From contig CAJTVP010000002.1 of NCBI GenBank assembly GCA_910580205.1, positions 62,001 through 126,000 of the forward strand: 64,000 bases of DNA, read 5' to 3'. A model generated the notes under the pieces. That model ran no database searches, was not told the origin of the DNA, and worked only from the letters and a program-made list of their open reading frames with translations. Positions 45,053-54,454 of this stretch are shown here, in pieces. The position numbers were made by a program, and so were the translations under genes. Each line of letters opens with the position of its first letter. The first letter of the stretch is position 1. The DNA comes from an uncultured Eggerthellaceae bacterium (GTDB lineage Bacteria > Actinomycetota > Coriobacteriia > Coriobacteriales > Eggerthellaceae).

Positions 45053-47263
45053 GTGGCTTGGACAGAGAAGCTCAAAGAATTCTGGAAACATGGAGCAAAG
45101 GGTTCTGTTTACGAGCTTGTGCACAGGCAGCCGATCTTGGATTACATCGCTGAGAATATGGAAAATGGAACGCTGCCGGAGGTTTTTTCCCTGAAAGAGT
45201 ATGATGACCCTGATGCGAAGATCCGTTTTGCGGACGGTGCCAAGGACGGCATCGCTCTGTATCACATGGGCTTTGCTCCGCTTCCTGACGACATCGATCA
45301 AAAGATCGGCCTGGCGGTGTATACGGCGTCCATGGGACGGCGCGCGGAAGCGGATCATCTCTTCCTTGAGATGGATGAAAAGAATCGAATCCTGGACTTC
45401 ATCGACGAACTTCAGTCATACGTTCTTCGCAATCTTTCCCATATCCAGGAAGACGCTTTGTTCTCCTATGCCGTTGATTGCATTTGCTCATCAACTGAAA
45501 TACCCCTTCCGAAGGTCGGCCTCTCCCTGCTCGAGCTTTACGGGGAGCCGAATGATGAGCTGAAACGCCTGATCAGGATCTTGGGCCTTTCTGACGAATA
45601 CACCCTGTTCGTCATGTGGAACATGCGCCATTGGGAAAACGCCACAGAGGAGCTGTTCGCATTGGCGAAGCACGTTCATGGCTGGGGCAAGGTCAACATC
45701 ATCAATGAGATCCAGCCCACAACGGAAGAGATTCGTCGCTGGCTGCTCTTCCATGGGGTGGAAGGATGGATCCCTGAATCGGAATCCGCGCTTGCGTGCT
45801 ATTTGAAGTCTGATGCAGATGACCTCATCCGGACGGGAATGACCGACGAAGAGTTCAAGGCCGTGGGCCGCATCCTTTCTGCGCTGATCAGTGGTTCCAG
45901 CAAGGACTTTTCACAGATAGGGGATTGGCAAAATGTGATCAGCCGATATTTGAAAGATGCCGAGAACCACGTTCTCGATCTAGAGGATTACGAACGCTTT
46001 CTATACTACTTGAAATACGGACCGAAGTGCGGATTCGTCGACTTCGAGGAGCAATGTGAAAGGCTGCTTCATGATGAGAGCTGCATCCAGATCGTGACGT
46101 CAGCGGTGGAAAAGGGGGAAGGCATCGACCTGGCTATCCATCTGGATCTTCCCTATAAAGACGCCTTGATGAATCTTATCGAAGGGGATTTCCAGGATCA
46201 TTACAGTCAATGTGGATATATAGCTGATGAAGAGCATCTTTCAAAGCTCATTCAGATTTTTCGTGTGAAGCTCCCGGAATCGGCCATCGAAGATCGGCCA
46301 CTTGATGAGCTTGGGTTGGGGAAGGAGTGGGGAACGTATAAACGTCTCGGCTACTTGCTGCAAAATCTTTATCACAAGATGCCTCAGGGCCTTGATCTTG
46401 TCCTGAAAGGGCTGACTGCGCCGGTGAACTGCAATCGGAACATGGCGATACGAATCCTTCAGTATTGGGTGGAAGATGAGCAGATACCTCTCGAAGACCT
46501 GTCTCCAGAAGCTTTCGCGGCTATGAAGCGGGCGTATAAGAAGGAACCCTGTGAAGAGAGCAGAAGAAACATGAAACAGCTCTTGGACGGGATGACCGAG
46601 TTCGACGAGGATGATGCGCAACGCGAAGGGATCGAAGAGCCGGAAAGGGGAATGGGAGAAGAGGTGCGCATTCCCGATGAGATCATAGAGCGGATGCTGA
46701 CGGAATACATCAAAGTTGCCATGGCGTCATGGGATGCCCCTGACATCTATGCGGTTTCGCTCTGGGTCCAAGACTGGAATGACAACCCTTTCGAACCGAC
46801 GGTGACGCTCGGCTACAACACCGAAGAGCAAGTGGCGGTCATGGCTCCGCGTGCGAGCGATGCCAAAGAGGCGCGTTGGAACTTTGCTTTCTGGTTGCAG
46901 AACCGAGAAGTCGTGTTCGGAGGTGGACGGGAGACCGTCGGCGGTTCAGCTGAGTTGATTGATCGGTGGCTGAGGGGTTCGGAGGTGCGCCTCTACACGG
47001 ATGAGGAGTTGGAGGAGATGTCCCCGGAAGAGGCGGATGCGGCGTTGGAAACAGGGGAAAGCGTGACCAAGCACTTCGTCTCTATGCTGGTGAAGGTGGT
47101 GCAGGGTCTTCATGATTCGGGATTCATCCGAAAGACCTTCGGGAAAGAAATTCCTGTTCTGATTCATGAGTTGGAGTATTACGAGGAGATCGCCGAGCAG
47201 AACGTCCGCGCTAATGGAGATCTGATTTCCGAAGAGTTCATCTCTTTTTGTCGCGGCGAATGA
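45053..47263 (+). CDS. Large uncharacterised helical-repeat protein
   Basis: 736 aa. The first 550 residues are predicted mostly helical and acidic, without a recognisable motif. The C-terminal 180 residues (IYAVSLWVQDWNDNPFEPTVTLGYNT, EARWNFAFWLQN, by key residues) recall DUF4303-like proteins, with low certainty. GTG 45053 is chosen because GAGGAAGGG (45036-45044) lies eight bases upstream; the frame extends to 45002 without one. The next gene follows 42 bases after the stop in the same direction. Soluble, no signal peptide. Confidence 0.65.
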   Translation: MAWTEKLKEFWKHGAKGSVYELVHRQPILDYIAENMENGTLPEVFSLKEYDDPDAKIRFADGAKDGIALYHMGFAPLPDDIDQKIGLAVYTASMGRRAEADHLFLEMDEKNRILDFIDELQSYVLRNLSHIQEDALFSYAVDCICSSTEIPLPKVGLSLLELYGEPNDELKRLIRILGLSDEYTLFVMWNMRHWENATEELFALAKHVHGWGKVNIINEIQPTTEEIRRWLLFHGVEGWIPESESALACYLKSDADDLIRTGMTDEEFKAVGRILSALISGSSKDFSQIGDWQNVISRYLKDAENHVLDLEDYERFLYYLKYGPKCGFVDFEEQCERLLHDESCIQIVTSAVEKGEGIDLAIHLDLPYKDALMNLIEGDFQDHYSQCGYIADEEHLSKLIQIFRVKLPESAIEDRPLDELGLGKEWGTYKRLGYLLQNLYHKMPQGLDLVLKGLTAPVNCNRNMAIRILQYWVEDEQIPLEDLSPEAFAAMKRAYKKEPCEESRRNMKQLLDGMTEFDEDDAQREGIEEPERGMGEEVRIPDEIIERMLTEYIKVAMASWDAPDIYAVSLWVQDWNDNPFEPTVTLGYNTEEQVAVMAPRASDAKEARWNFAFWLQNREVVFGGGRETVGGSAELIDRWLRGSEVRLYTDEELEEMSPEEADAALETGESVTKHFVSMLVKVVQGLHDSGFIRKTFGKEIPVLIHELEYYEEIAEQNVRANGDLISEEFISFCRGE

Positions 47264-47305
47264 GGCTTGCTGTTCCGGCTTTTGTCTTCTGAGGAGGGCT
47301 GTGTC

Positions 47306-48850
47306 ATGAGGATTCCCATATTCGATGGTGAGGGATACTTTGACATAAGCGGAGAGGCTGTTGAAAACTCGCTGAATACCAGAATGCCTTTCTGGTGGCT
47401 TGAATGGTCGGCGAAAGTCGACTGGGCTCTCGTTTTGCTTGCGGTTTCCGGGAGATATATCCCTCCTTATGCCGTACTGGCTCATGCCTTCAGCCATCTT
47501 TCTTCCTCCTCTTCAGAGGAGGAATTCGAACTTGTCATCTTGTGCTTTGAGGAACACCCCGATTGGAGATATGAGAAAAGAGCTTTAGAGAAGATAGCGT
47601 CGCGCATCTCTGACGAAGAATGGAGGGATGCCAAACGTCGCCTGCTCTATGCGCTTACATATTGGGCATATGTGAACAGGGTTACGTTTTCGGGATGGCT
47701 ATACGAGGCGCCGTTTGAGCTGAATAGGTTTTGGGACGATCTCGATCAACCGCTCGAAGATGCTCTTTTCCTCGATCAAGCCTATGAGATGGAAATCGGC
47801 GAATTGCAGAATTTCATACGGGATCATTGGGAAGATTGTGCTCCTGCGTCTTCAGTGAAGACAATCAAAGTGATACGGCCGCGGACCTTGGAAGATAGAA
47901 AAGGGGAGGCGGTCATTTCACGTCGCTTGGTTGCGGAGCCAATGGCGTATCTTTTAGCAGGAAGTGATCCTTTCTTGAGTCAGCTTCGGAAGCAGTTCCG
48001 AGATTCTGAGATTGAGAGCGAACAGTACAGCGGCATAGGCTATTTCATCGATTTCAAAGTAAGGGATGAATCACTGCGGATAAAGGGATTCAAGCAGAGG
48101 GTGAGCATTCATGATCTGGAGGCGGATATAGGACAAGGCCCGGTCGGTTTCATTCTGTTCGTGGAAGATGGGTTCATCCGGACTTTGGAAGCTTATGGTA
48201 TTGATGGGGAAGGGTGGCCGCCGACGGGACCCTTCACGAATTACCGTTTTCATGGCAAAGAGGGCGCAACTTCCGATCTAGAGCTTCGTGACTGGGAGGA
48301 GCTGAGATGCCACTGGGATTTGAATGCATCTCCTCGTTCGCGGGTTTCGCAAGATGATCTGATGGATGCATTCGTCTTGGGCCCCACGGGGAGAGCGGGC
48401 AAGAGGACGAGCACGGTCACGCTTCTCGAATGGATAAAGAAAGGTAAAGGATTCAGCGTCGGCTCCTTTTTCCTTGGTCCCGTGTATTGGGTCTACAGGA
48501 AATGCTATTGGCAAGCTTTGATATTGGGAGCGGTGTATGTTGTGGGCTCTCTGGGGTTGGGATTGCTGGTGCAAGGGGAGGCAGACCTTTCGTTGCCTGC
48601 GGTGAGGCTGATCCAGTACACCTGCTTCGCTATCGTAGCGTGTCTATTCCCGAAGGTATACCGACGGCGTTTCTCGGGTGTTTTGGAGAAGGCGCGTGAA
48701 AAATATCCTGCTGATGATGGCTGTTTGATCGAATGCGTTGCGAAGCGCGGAGGGGTGAACAAGATCGGAGCCGTGCTCGCGTTCATCCTGTTCGTGGTCT
48801 TGGTGATGATCTTCGGTTCTTGGCTTCCTGGGGTGATTTTGGGGAAATGA
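47306..48850 (+). CDS. Uncharacterised protein with C-terminal DUF2628-like membrane module
   Basis: 514 aa. About 385 soluble residues, including GFILFVEDGFIRTLEAYGIDGEGWP, a segment of the kind seen in immunity-type proteins. A C-terminal membrane part follows, with GPVYWVYRKCYW (the DUF2628 signature), three or four hydrophobic segments and the closing KRGGVNKIGAVLAFILF. The same module ends the protein at 39151-40113. GAGGAGGG (47291-47298) precedes ATG 47306. Probably co-transcribed with the gene upstream. Function unknown. Confidence 0.65.
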   Translation: MRIPIFDGEGYFDISGEAVENSLNTRMPFWWLEWSAKVDWALVLLAVSGRYIPPYAVLAHAFSHLSSSSSEEEFELVILCFEEHPDWRYEKRALEKIASRISDEEWRDAKRRLLYALTYWAYVNRVTFSGWLYEAPFELNRFWDDLDQPLEDALFLDQAYEMEIGELQNFIRDHWEDCAPASSVKTIKVIRPRTLEDRKGEAVISRRLVAEPMAYLLAGSDPFLSQLRKQFRDSEIESEQYSGIGYFIDFKVRDESLRIKGFKQRVSIHDLEADIGQGPVGFILFVEDGFIRTLEAYGIDGEGWPPTGPFTNYRFHGKEGATSDLELRDWEELRCHWDLNASPRSRVSQDDLMDAFVLGPTGRAGKRTSTVTLLEWIKKGKGFSVGSFFLGPVYWVYRKCYWQALILGAVYVVGSLGLGLLVQGEADLSLPAVRLIQYTCFAIVACLFPKVYRRRFSGVLEKAREKYPADDGCLIECVAKRGGVNKIGAVLAFILFVVLVMIFGSWLPGVILGK

Positions 48851-49059
48851 TGAATGATGAGACGCCGCTTTCAGGGACCGCGACATCGTTTGCGATCAGC
48901 AGATGCCGGTGCGAAAAAGCGGTTTTCAGGGAACATCGTCGATTTCGTTCGATCCGTCTTTCTTCTGAACATGCGATGGTGCTGGTTGATCATTCCCATT
49001 GAAGGTGATCTAATGATCTTGCACCTTGCATTGGGGATCGAATCAGATGGGAAGAGCTT

Positions 49060-50886
49060 ATGAGCAACTACAGAATCGAAACACATAAGTTCAATGATCT
49101 GGATGGCATCATGAGCCTTCCGACCTATCAGCGTCCGCTTGTGTGGTCCACTCAGCAGAAGATCAACTTCATCGACAACATAAGCAGCGGTTTTCCTTTT
49201 GGCTCGCTCCTTCTGTACAAATACGAACTAGGAGAAAAATACACTCTCATTGATGGTCAGCAGCGCTATACGACGCTCCAAGAATATGCGAAGAAGCCAG
49301 AGCTGTATTACCCCATCGAAGACTCTCCATTCATCGAAGAGCTCATGAACATCACTGGTGCGAATGAGCAATGTGATGCCGCAAAAGAAGATATTCGTGC
49401 GAAATTCGTGAACGCGGCAAAAGACCTGATCCGTCTGAAGGCTTCTGGTGGGCATGTGGACAACTCATACCTTGCGGAGAGGGTCAAGGAGGTGTTCCTC
49501 GCCGATGGCGATGATTGGGACAAGTTCTCGAAGATTACAAATATCCAAGGCGACCTCAGCACATCATTGAATGAATACGTTGACCTTGAGACGCTGGACA
49601 TTCCCTGCATCATTTTCACCGGAGACAAAGCAGATCTGCCTGAGGTGTTCGCAAATGTGAACCTTGGTGGCAGGAAGCTCACCAAGTATCAAGTGTTCGC
49701 TGCTCAGTGGGATAGATATTCAGTCCATTTGGAGAACAGCGGCTATTCTGACGAAATCCTCAAGAGGGCCATAGAGAGGTATGAGAGGCTGACGGTGGAC
49801 CGCGGCGGTCTTGTCATTGAGGATTTCAGCCCTGAAGAAATGAAGAACAGCGGCAAGGTGACCTTGCCTGAATTCTGTCATGCGCTCGGAGAGCTCATCG
49901 TCGAAGAGTGCAAGGCTTGCTGGCCCAAGAAGGCGGTTGAATCGGATGATATCGTTGATACCATCGGGTATACGACTCTGGCGATCGTTTTCGGACTTCC
50001 GCCCAAAGAGATCAAGGACCTCCCTGAAAGATTTGCCTCTGCGGGCTTCGAGAACAACGAGGCTGCTGTAGAGAAGCTTCTTCAAGAGACAATCCGCGAA
50101 TATCAGCGCATCAATGGGGCATTTGCTAAATATCTTCGAAAGCCGGGATTGGAAGACAGTTTTGAAACTTCCAAGACAAGCAGCCAATTGCAGTTCTTGT
50201 CATTCTTCGCTGCGTTATGGCACCTTCGTTTCGGCGTGATCGGTTCAACGGTCATTGAGCCGTTGTCTGGCTACAAGCATAAAGGCTATGAAGCTACGCG
50301 CGAAAACCTCTTTCCGTCCTTCCTTCATGATCTTCTGACGAATCAGTGGAAAGGGTCAGGCGATACCAGGCTCGGCAATTTCGTCAATGGCAATCTGAAC
50401 TACATTGTCCCTGTTCGCAAAGAGAAACTCCAGGTTGCCATGAGCGCTTACTTGGAAGAAGTGGATCAATCGGAAAGCATCAATATCGACCCCACGGCCA
50501 AGACGCTCCTGACGGTATTTGCGAACAGTCATCCCGACGAATACAAAGCAGAGAAGTATGACTATGAGCATCTTATCCCTCGTGATGTGCTGAACGCGAA
50601 ACAGGGTGGCACGGCTGCATACAAGGCATTCAAGATTCCAGGAGGTAATCTTGGCAACATCGCCTTCTTGGATGCGGGTTTCAATAGGGCGAAAAAGTCA
50701 AAGACGCTTCCCGATGCTATCGAAGAGATGTTTTCGCTTGATGGAAGCAGGGAAGAACTTGATCCGCGGGAACTAAAGGATGCCTATCTTGAGTTGTTGG
50801 CGGGTGATCCTGATGGTGCGAAGAGATTCATGAGCGATAGGGCTGCTTCTATTGCCAGGAGGATCGAGGATTTCGTCGCTGGCTGA
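49060..50886 (+). CDS. DUF262/HNH GmrSD-like nuclease
   Basis: 608 aa. N-terminal DUF262 (ParB/GmrS-like) with LPTYQRPLVW and IDGQQRYTTL (near residue 65), the DGQQR NTPase/nicking motif. C-terminal HNH of the DUF1524/GmrD type with YDYEHLIPRDVL (near 500) and GNLGNIAFLDAGFNRAKKSKT. GmrSD-type enzymes cut modified phage DNA as type IV restriction. This chain carries both parts. GGGAAGAG precedes the ATG. No modification enzyme is adjacent. Confidence 0.85.
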   Translation: MSNYRIETHKFNDLDGIMSLPTYQRPLVWSTQQKINFIDNISSGFPFGSLLLYKYELGEKYTLIDGQQRYTTLQEYAKKPELYYPIEDSPFIEELMNITGANEQCDAAKEDIRAKFVNAAKDLIRLKASGGHVDNSYLAERVKEVFLADGDDWDKFSKITNIQGDLSTSLNEYVDLETLDIPCIIFTGDKADLPEVFANVNLGGRKLTKYQVFAAQWDRYSVHLENSGYSDEILKRAIERYERLTVDRGGLVIEDFSPEEMKNSGKVTLPEFCHALGELIVEECKACWPKKAVESDDIVDTIGYTTLAIVFGLPPKEIKDLPERFASAGFENNEAAVEKLLQETIREYQRINGAFAKYLRKPGLEDSFETSKTSSQLQFLSFFAALWHLRFGVIGSTVIEPLSGYKHKGYEATRENLFPSFLHDLLTNQWKGSGDTRLGNFVNGNLNYIVPVRKEKLQVAMSAYLEEVDQSESINIDPTAKTLLTVFANSHPDEYKAEKYDYEHLIPRDVLNAKQGGTAAYKAFKIPGGNLGNIAFLDAGFNRAKKSKTLPDAIEEMFSLDGSREELDPRELKDAYLELLAGDPDGAKRFMSDRAASIARRIEDFVAG

Positions 50887-50971
50887 CGTATATGCTTGAC
50901 TTCGCGTGAAATGATGGACCGTCAAATATGCCGATAGATATCAACAGCTTTCTGCATCATGGCTTCTTCCG

Positions 50972-50998
50972 CTTTCATTAGCTGGCAGCTAATGAAAG
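50972..50998. terminator. Perfect 12-bp hairpin downstream of the DUF262 gene
   Basis: CTTTCATTAGCT-GGC-AGCTAATGAAAG. The stem is perfect with a three-base loop but no proper U-run follows, so it may be a weak terminator or an operator for the lipoprotein gene downstream. Confidence 0.4.
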
Positions 50999-51032
50999 TT
51001 CGGGATCGCTTCCGTACCATGAATCCACACCC

Positions 51033-51062
51033 AGGGGCTCGGTGAGCAGCACCGAGGCCCCT
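51033..51062 (+). promoter_or_regulatory. 5'-UTR hairpin of the DUF5067 lipoprotein gene
   Basis: GGGGCTCGGTG pairs with CACCGAGGCCCC (one bulged base) between a TACCAT -10-like hexamer (51015-51020) and the ribosome binding site AAGGAGG (51077-51083). It may protect the message or terminate some transcripts. Confidence 0.4.
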
Positions 51063-51089
51063 CTGACGGATTCTCAAGGAGGTACGGAC

Positions 51090-51596
51090 GTGAAGAAGAA
51101 GGTATTGGCCGTCGTGGCGAGCGCCGCGCTGGCGAGCTGCATTGCGATTACTGGCTGTTCAGGAGGCTCGTCTTCGGATGCGAAGGCATCATCAGGTTCT
51201 GCAGAGAGCAGCGCTTCGCAGGCGCAGCCTGCATCTTCGGCACCGCAGGCGGAGGCGAAGTATGCGGTCAACATCGATGACTGCCAGGTGACGACGGATT
51301 ATGCGGGCAAGCCGGCCATCGTGGTCACGTACACATGGACCAACAACTCAGACAAGGCCACGAGCTTCATGGTCGCCGTGAGCGCGAAGGTGTTCCAGGG
51401 CGGCGTGCAGCTGGACACCGGCATCGTCTCTGATATCGATTCGCAGTCATCCATGAGCGAGATAAAGCCGGGCGCCACCGCCACGGTCCAGCAGGCTTAT
51501 GTGCTGGATGATCAGACCGATGTCACCGTTGAGTGCACTGAGCTCATCAGCCTTGATGACACCGTCATCGCAGAGAAGACGTTCTCTGTGGCATAG
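51090..51596 (+). CDS. DUF5067-type lipoprotein
   Basis: 168 aa. Lipoprotein signal peptide ending AITGC with lipid Cys23, a Ser/Ala-rich linker, then a roughly 120-residue immunoglobulin-like domain (IVVTYTWTNNSDKATSF, GVQLDTGI, IKPGATATVQQAYVL) characteristic of DUF5067, common on Gram-positive cell surfaces. The function is not known. GTG 51090 has AAGGAGG seven bases upstream. Confidence 0.85.
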   Translation: MKKKVLAVVASAALASCIAITGCSGGSSSDAKASSGSAESSASQAQPASSAPQAEAKYAVNIDDCQVTTDYAGKPAIVVTYTWTNNSDKATSFMVAVSAKVFQGGVQLDTGIVSDIDSQSSMSEIKPGATATVQQAYVLDDQTDVTVECTELISLDDTVIAEKTFSVA

Positions 51597-51678
51597 GCAT
51601 CGCGCGGGCATTCGATGCGCCCAGGGTGTATAAAGGATGCCACGCAAGAACAAGGCGAAGCGGAGGAGGAAACGGCGC

Positions 51679-52098
51679 GTGAAGGAGCCCCTGACTGACG
51701 AGCTTCTCAAGGAACTCCTTGACGCGCCTGATCCTGGCGCTTTCGCCAAAAAGCACCGGCTGGCGGACCGCACGCTATCCGAATATCTCCAACAGCTCTT
51801 GATCGAGCATGATCTCAAGCGTGCGGATGTGATCCGTGAGGCGAACCTGAACAGCACGTTCGGATATCAGATCTTCACGGGGCAACGGCAGGCCGGCCGA
51901 GACAAAGTCCTCCAACTCGCCTTCGCCATGCATTTGTCTCTCTTGGAAACGAACCGTTTGCTCCAAGCGGCGAAAGCGAATGAGCTGTATTGCAAAAGCC
52001 GCCGCGACGCCATCATGATCTTCTGCTTGAACCACGGGTGCAGCCTGCAGGAGACGAATGAGGAGCTGTATCGGTTCGGCGAAGACACGATCTGCTGA
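51679..52098 (+). CDS. HTH protein paired with a Ser/Thr kinase
   Basis: 139 aa. A helical domain resembling XRE HTH (LIEHDLKRADVIREANLNSTFGYQIFTGQRQ, by pattern) follows an N-terminal PLTDELLKELLDAPDPGAF segment. Such proteins typically sit directly upstream of a protein kinase in Firmicutes and Coriobacteria, as here. GTG 51679 is chosen because GGAGGAGGA lies eight bases upstream; the longer frame from 51637 adds a Lys/Arg-rich stretch with no ribosome binding site. Confidence 0.75.
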   Translation: MKEPLTDELLKELLDAPDPGAFAKKHRLADRTLSEYLQQLLIEHDLKRADVIREANLNSTFGYQIFTGQRQAGRDKVLQLAFAMHLSLLETNRLLQAAKANELYCKSRRDAIMIFCLNHGCSLQETNEELYRFGEDTIC

Positions 52099-52151
52099 AG
52101 CGCTGGGCAGCGCAAGCCGCCCGATATTCGTCTGTTACCATGGACGCCGCC

Positions 52152-53402
52152 ATGCATGGACAGTTGGAGAAATACCTGGATTCGCTGCGCCGAGATGAGA
52201 GCTATCGGACGGATGCCGTGCTCAAGAGCAGCGCCTTCGAAACGACGGAGCGCGTGTATTTCGTAGGGCGCAACGGGGCGGAGGTCGGCCCCTATGTTCG
52301 CAAGCGCTTCGCTCTCTCTTCTGGGATGGGCGACGCCTATCGCCGGCTGTGGGAAGCGCAGGAGGGCGGCCAGAGATTCCTTCATCTTCCTCGGATCCTT
52401 GAATGCTATGACACCGAAAGCGAGCGCGTCGTGGTGATGGAGCATGTGAATGGGTCCACGCTTTCGGAGGTGATCTACCAACGCGACCCGTCTGTGGCGC
52501 TGGGGTTGGATGTTTTCCGCCAGCTGTGCGATGCCGTTTCTGAGCTCCATGAGCGCTTCGATCCGCCCATCATCCACAGGGATCTGAAGCCATCCAACAT
52601 AATGCTTTCTCCCTCCGGGCTCACGATCATCGATTTCGGCATCGCGCGTTCGTTCGACCCTGAGCGCACTGAAGACACGCGTCATTTGGGCACGCGGAAT
52701 TACGCACTACCAGAGCAGTTCGGTTTCGGACAGACCAGCGTGCGCAGCGATATCTATTCCATGGGCATGGTCCTCTACTATTGCCTGACCGAGAGGACGC
52801 CCGCGGCCTCGCTGGCGGGATCCGGTTTCGAAGACGAGGCCATACCATTGGGGCTGCGCTCGGTTTTGATGAAGGCCACCCAGTTCGATCCGCAGCAGCG
52901 CTATGGAAGCGTTGCAGAGATGCGGAGGGATGTTGAGGAGGTCGCACGGACGCTGCATCAACTCCCTCCAGCGCCTTCGGTTCCGACACCGCCGAGCATG
53001 GAGGGAATGCCGAATGAGAGACCCGTGACCGGTGGAGTGCAAAGCGGAACGGAGAGGATGCGTCCGTTCGCAAACGTCCCGATCAGACTGGGCGCCATTT
53101 GGAATGTCTTTCTCGGACTGGTGTGGCTGCTCTTCCTGATCGTGGACCTAGGGATGATCTTGGAACCCGCCGATACGCTCGCTGTCTATAAGCCTTGGGG
53201 ACGCTGGCTCATGGGCATCGGGGTGATCGTGATTCCTGGCGCGCTGATCGCCTACGGGCTGGCGGATAAACGCTCGCTGGCGAAGCGTTTTCCGGTTCTG
53301 GGGCGCTGGCGATGGAGCACGCAGTTGCTCGTATGCGTGCTGGCTGCTGTGTTGTTGACGTTTCTTGTGGGATTCGTATCTCAGTGGGCGGTGATCCGCT
53401 GA
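52152..53402 (+). CDS. Membrane-anchored Ser/Thr protein kinase
   Basis: 416 aa. Kinase core with VVMEHVNGSTL hinge, HRDLKPSN (His near residue 142), DFG (near 161) and SDIYSMGMVLYYCLT; the glycine loop is weak. A Pro-rich linker and three hydrophobic segments follow at the C-terminus, so the kinase is cytoplasmic and tail-anchored. Two in-frame ATGs exist (52140, 52152); the first overlaps the TACCAT -10-like hexamer 52136-52141, so 52152 is more likely. Probably acts with the HTH protein upstream. Confidence 0.88.
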   Translation: MHGQLEKYLDSLRRDESYRTDAVLKSSAFETTERVYFVGRNGAEVGPYVRKRFALSSGMGDAYRRLWEAQEGGQRFLHLPRILECYDTESERVVVMEHVNGSTLSEVIYQRDPSVALGLDVFRQLCDAVSELHERFDPPIIHRDLKPSNIMLSPSGLTIIDFGIARSFDPERTEDTRHLGTRNYALPEQFGFGQTSVRSDIYSMGMVLYYCLTERTPAASLAGSGFEDEAIPLGLRSVLMKATQFDPQQRYGSVAEMRRDVEEVARTLHQLPPAPSVPTPPSMEGMPNERPVTGGVQSGTERMRPFANVPIRLGAIWNVFLGLVWLLFLIVDLGMILEPADTLAVYKPWGRWLMGIGVIVIPGALIAYGLADKRSLAKRFPVLGRWRWSTQLLVCVLAAVLLTFLVGFVSQWAVIR

Positions 53403-53488
53403 ATGCCTCAAAATGGGAGCGTGAGTGAAAAGGAAGGTTTCCATGCAGCGGTTCGCACGCATTGACGCATCAAGGTTGCCGTAGGGCC

Positions 53489-54241
53489 ATGGACTTATCT
53501 TCGGTCAAGCCCTATGTTTTCCCTGAGCCCCTGCGCGAGGGCATCATCCTCGCGCGGCCCAATCGGTTCATCATGGATGTGCTCCTTGATGGGCAGGAGG
53601 TTCGCTGCCATTGTCCCGTGGTGACCAGGATCGGGAATCTTGATCTGGCGGGGCGACCATGCCTCGTATCAGACAGCCATGATCCCAAACGGAAGATGCC
53701 CATGACCGTCGAGGCGTTCTCTTTGGACGAACCTGTTGACTCGGACAAGCAGTGGATCGGCATGAATCAGAACGCGTCGAACCGTTATGTGGAGCATTTT
53801 CTGCACCAGAACGCCTTCGAAGCCATCACAGGTCCCGTGAGCGACCTTCGCCGAGAGGTGAAGCTGGGGGATTCGCGCCTTGATTTCCTGGTGAACGACG
53901 CGTTGTATCTGGAAGTCAAAACGCCCATGGTGCAGATCCAGACTGACATCCCGGACCGCATTCGCCGTCTTCCTGACAAGCCGTTCAATTCCACGGACCG
54001 CGCCATGCGGCACTTGCGGGAGCTCGCACGATCTCTTGAAGATCACGACCGGGCGGTCATCCTGTACTGCCTCTACTATGACAATTTCGGTTTCCGTTAC
54101 TACCACGGCACCACCTACGATGAGGTGATGCAGACAGTGCAGACGTGCCATGATGCCGGTGTGGAGCTCTGGCAGGCAGATTTCAGCGTGACACCCCAGG
54201 AGGTCAGCTTGGTTCGCGCTTATCCTCTTGAGGAGTGGTGA
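53489..54241 (+). CDS. sfsA: SfsA-family nuclease
   Basis: 250 aa. RPNRFIMDVLLDGQEVRCHCP and TRIGNL at the N-terminus (OB-like part), then the nuclease core with RLDFLVNDALYLEVKTP carrying the Asp and ExK. The family was named for sugar fermentation stimulation and has been proposed as a DNA/RNA nuclease. ATG 53489 is the start closest to the conserved region. It is a single gene between the kinase and the XRE regulator. Confidence 0.88.
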   Translation: MDLSSVKPYVFPEPLREGIILARPNRFIMDVLLDGQEVRCHCPVVTRIGNLDLAGRPCLVSDSHDPKRKMPMTVEAFSLDEPVDSDKQWIGMNQNASNRYVEHFLHQNAFEAITGPVSDLRREVKLGDSRLDFLVNDALYLEVKTPMVQIQTDIPDRIRRLPDKPFNSTDRAMRHLRELARSLEDHDRAVILYCLYYDNFGFRYYHGTTYDEVMQTVQTCHDAGVELWQADFSVTPQEVSLVRAYPLEEW

Positions 54242-54363
54242 GGCGCTCTTTCAAGGATGGGCGTGGGTTTCCAGAAGACGCGCGGAAAGGGGCGGAGGAG
54301 GGTCTCTCCTATGCATCTCGCCCGGTTCACGGCAATCCCGCTTTTCGCGCAGTGTGACAAAAA

Positions 54364-54421
54364 GTTGTGAGGTCACAACCAATTTCTCAAGAAAATGGCG
54401 GATATGTAAGCAATCGCTTAC
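54364..54421 (+). promoter_or_regulatory. Two palindromes upstream of the XRE regulator
   Basis: GTTGTGA-GG-TCACAAC (54364-54379) and GTAAGC-AATC-GCTTAC (54406-54421) are both perfect palindromes and lie 27 bases apart in the promoter region of the XRE gene. They are good candidate operator sites for that regulator. Confidence 0.5.
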
Positions 54422-54454
54422 AGAGGGTTGGAGCCCTTCATTTACGCTTTATGC

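Noticed and set aside
48854..49063. 69-codon frame overlapping the start of the DUF262 gene by ATGA
   Set aside because: Basic, low-complexity start, weak ribosome binding site and no resemblance to a known family; the ATGA overlap alone is not enough.
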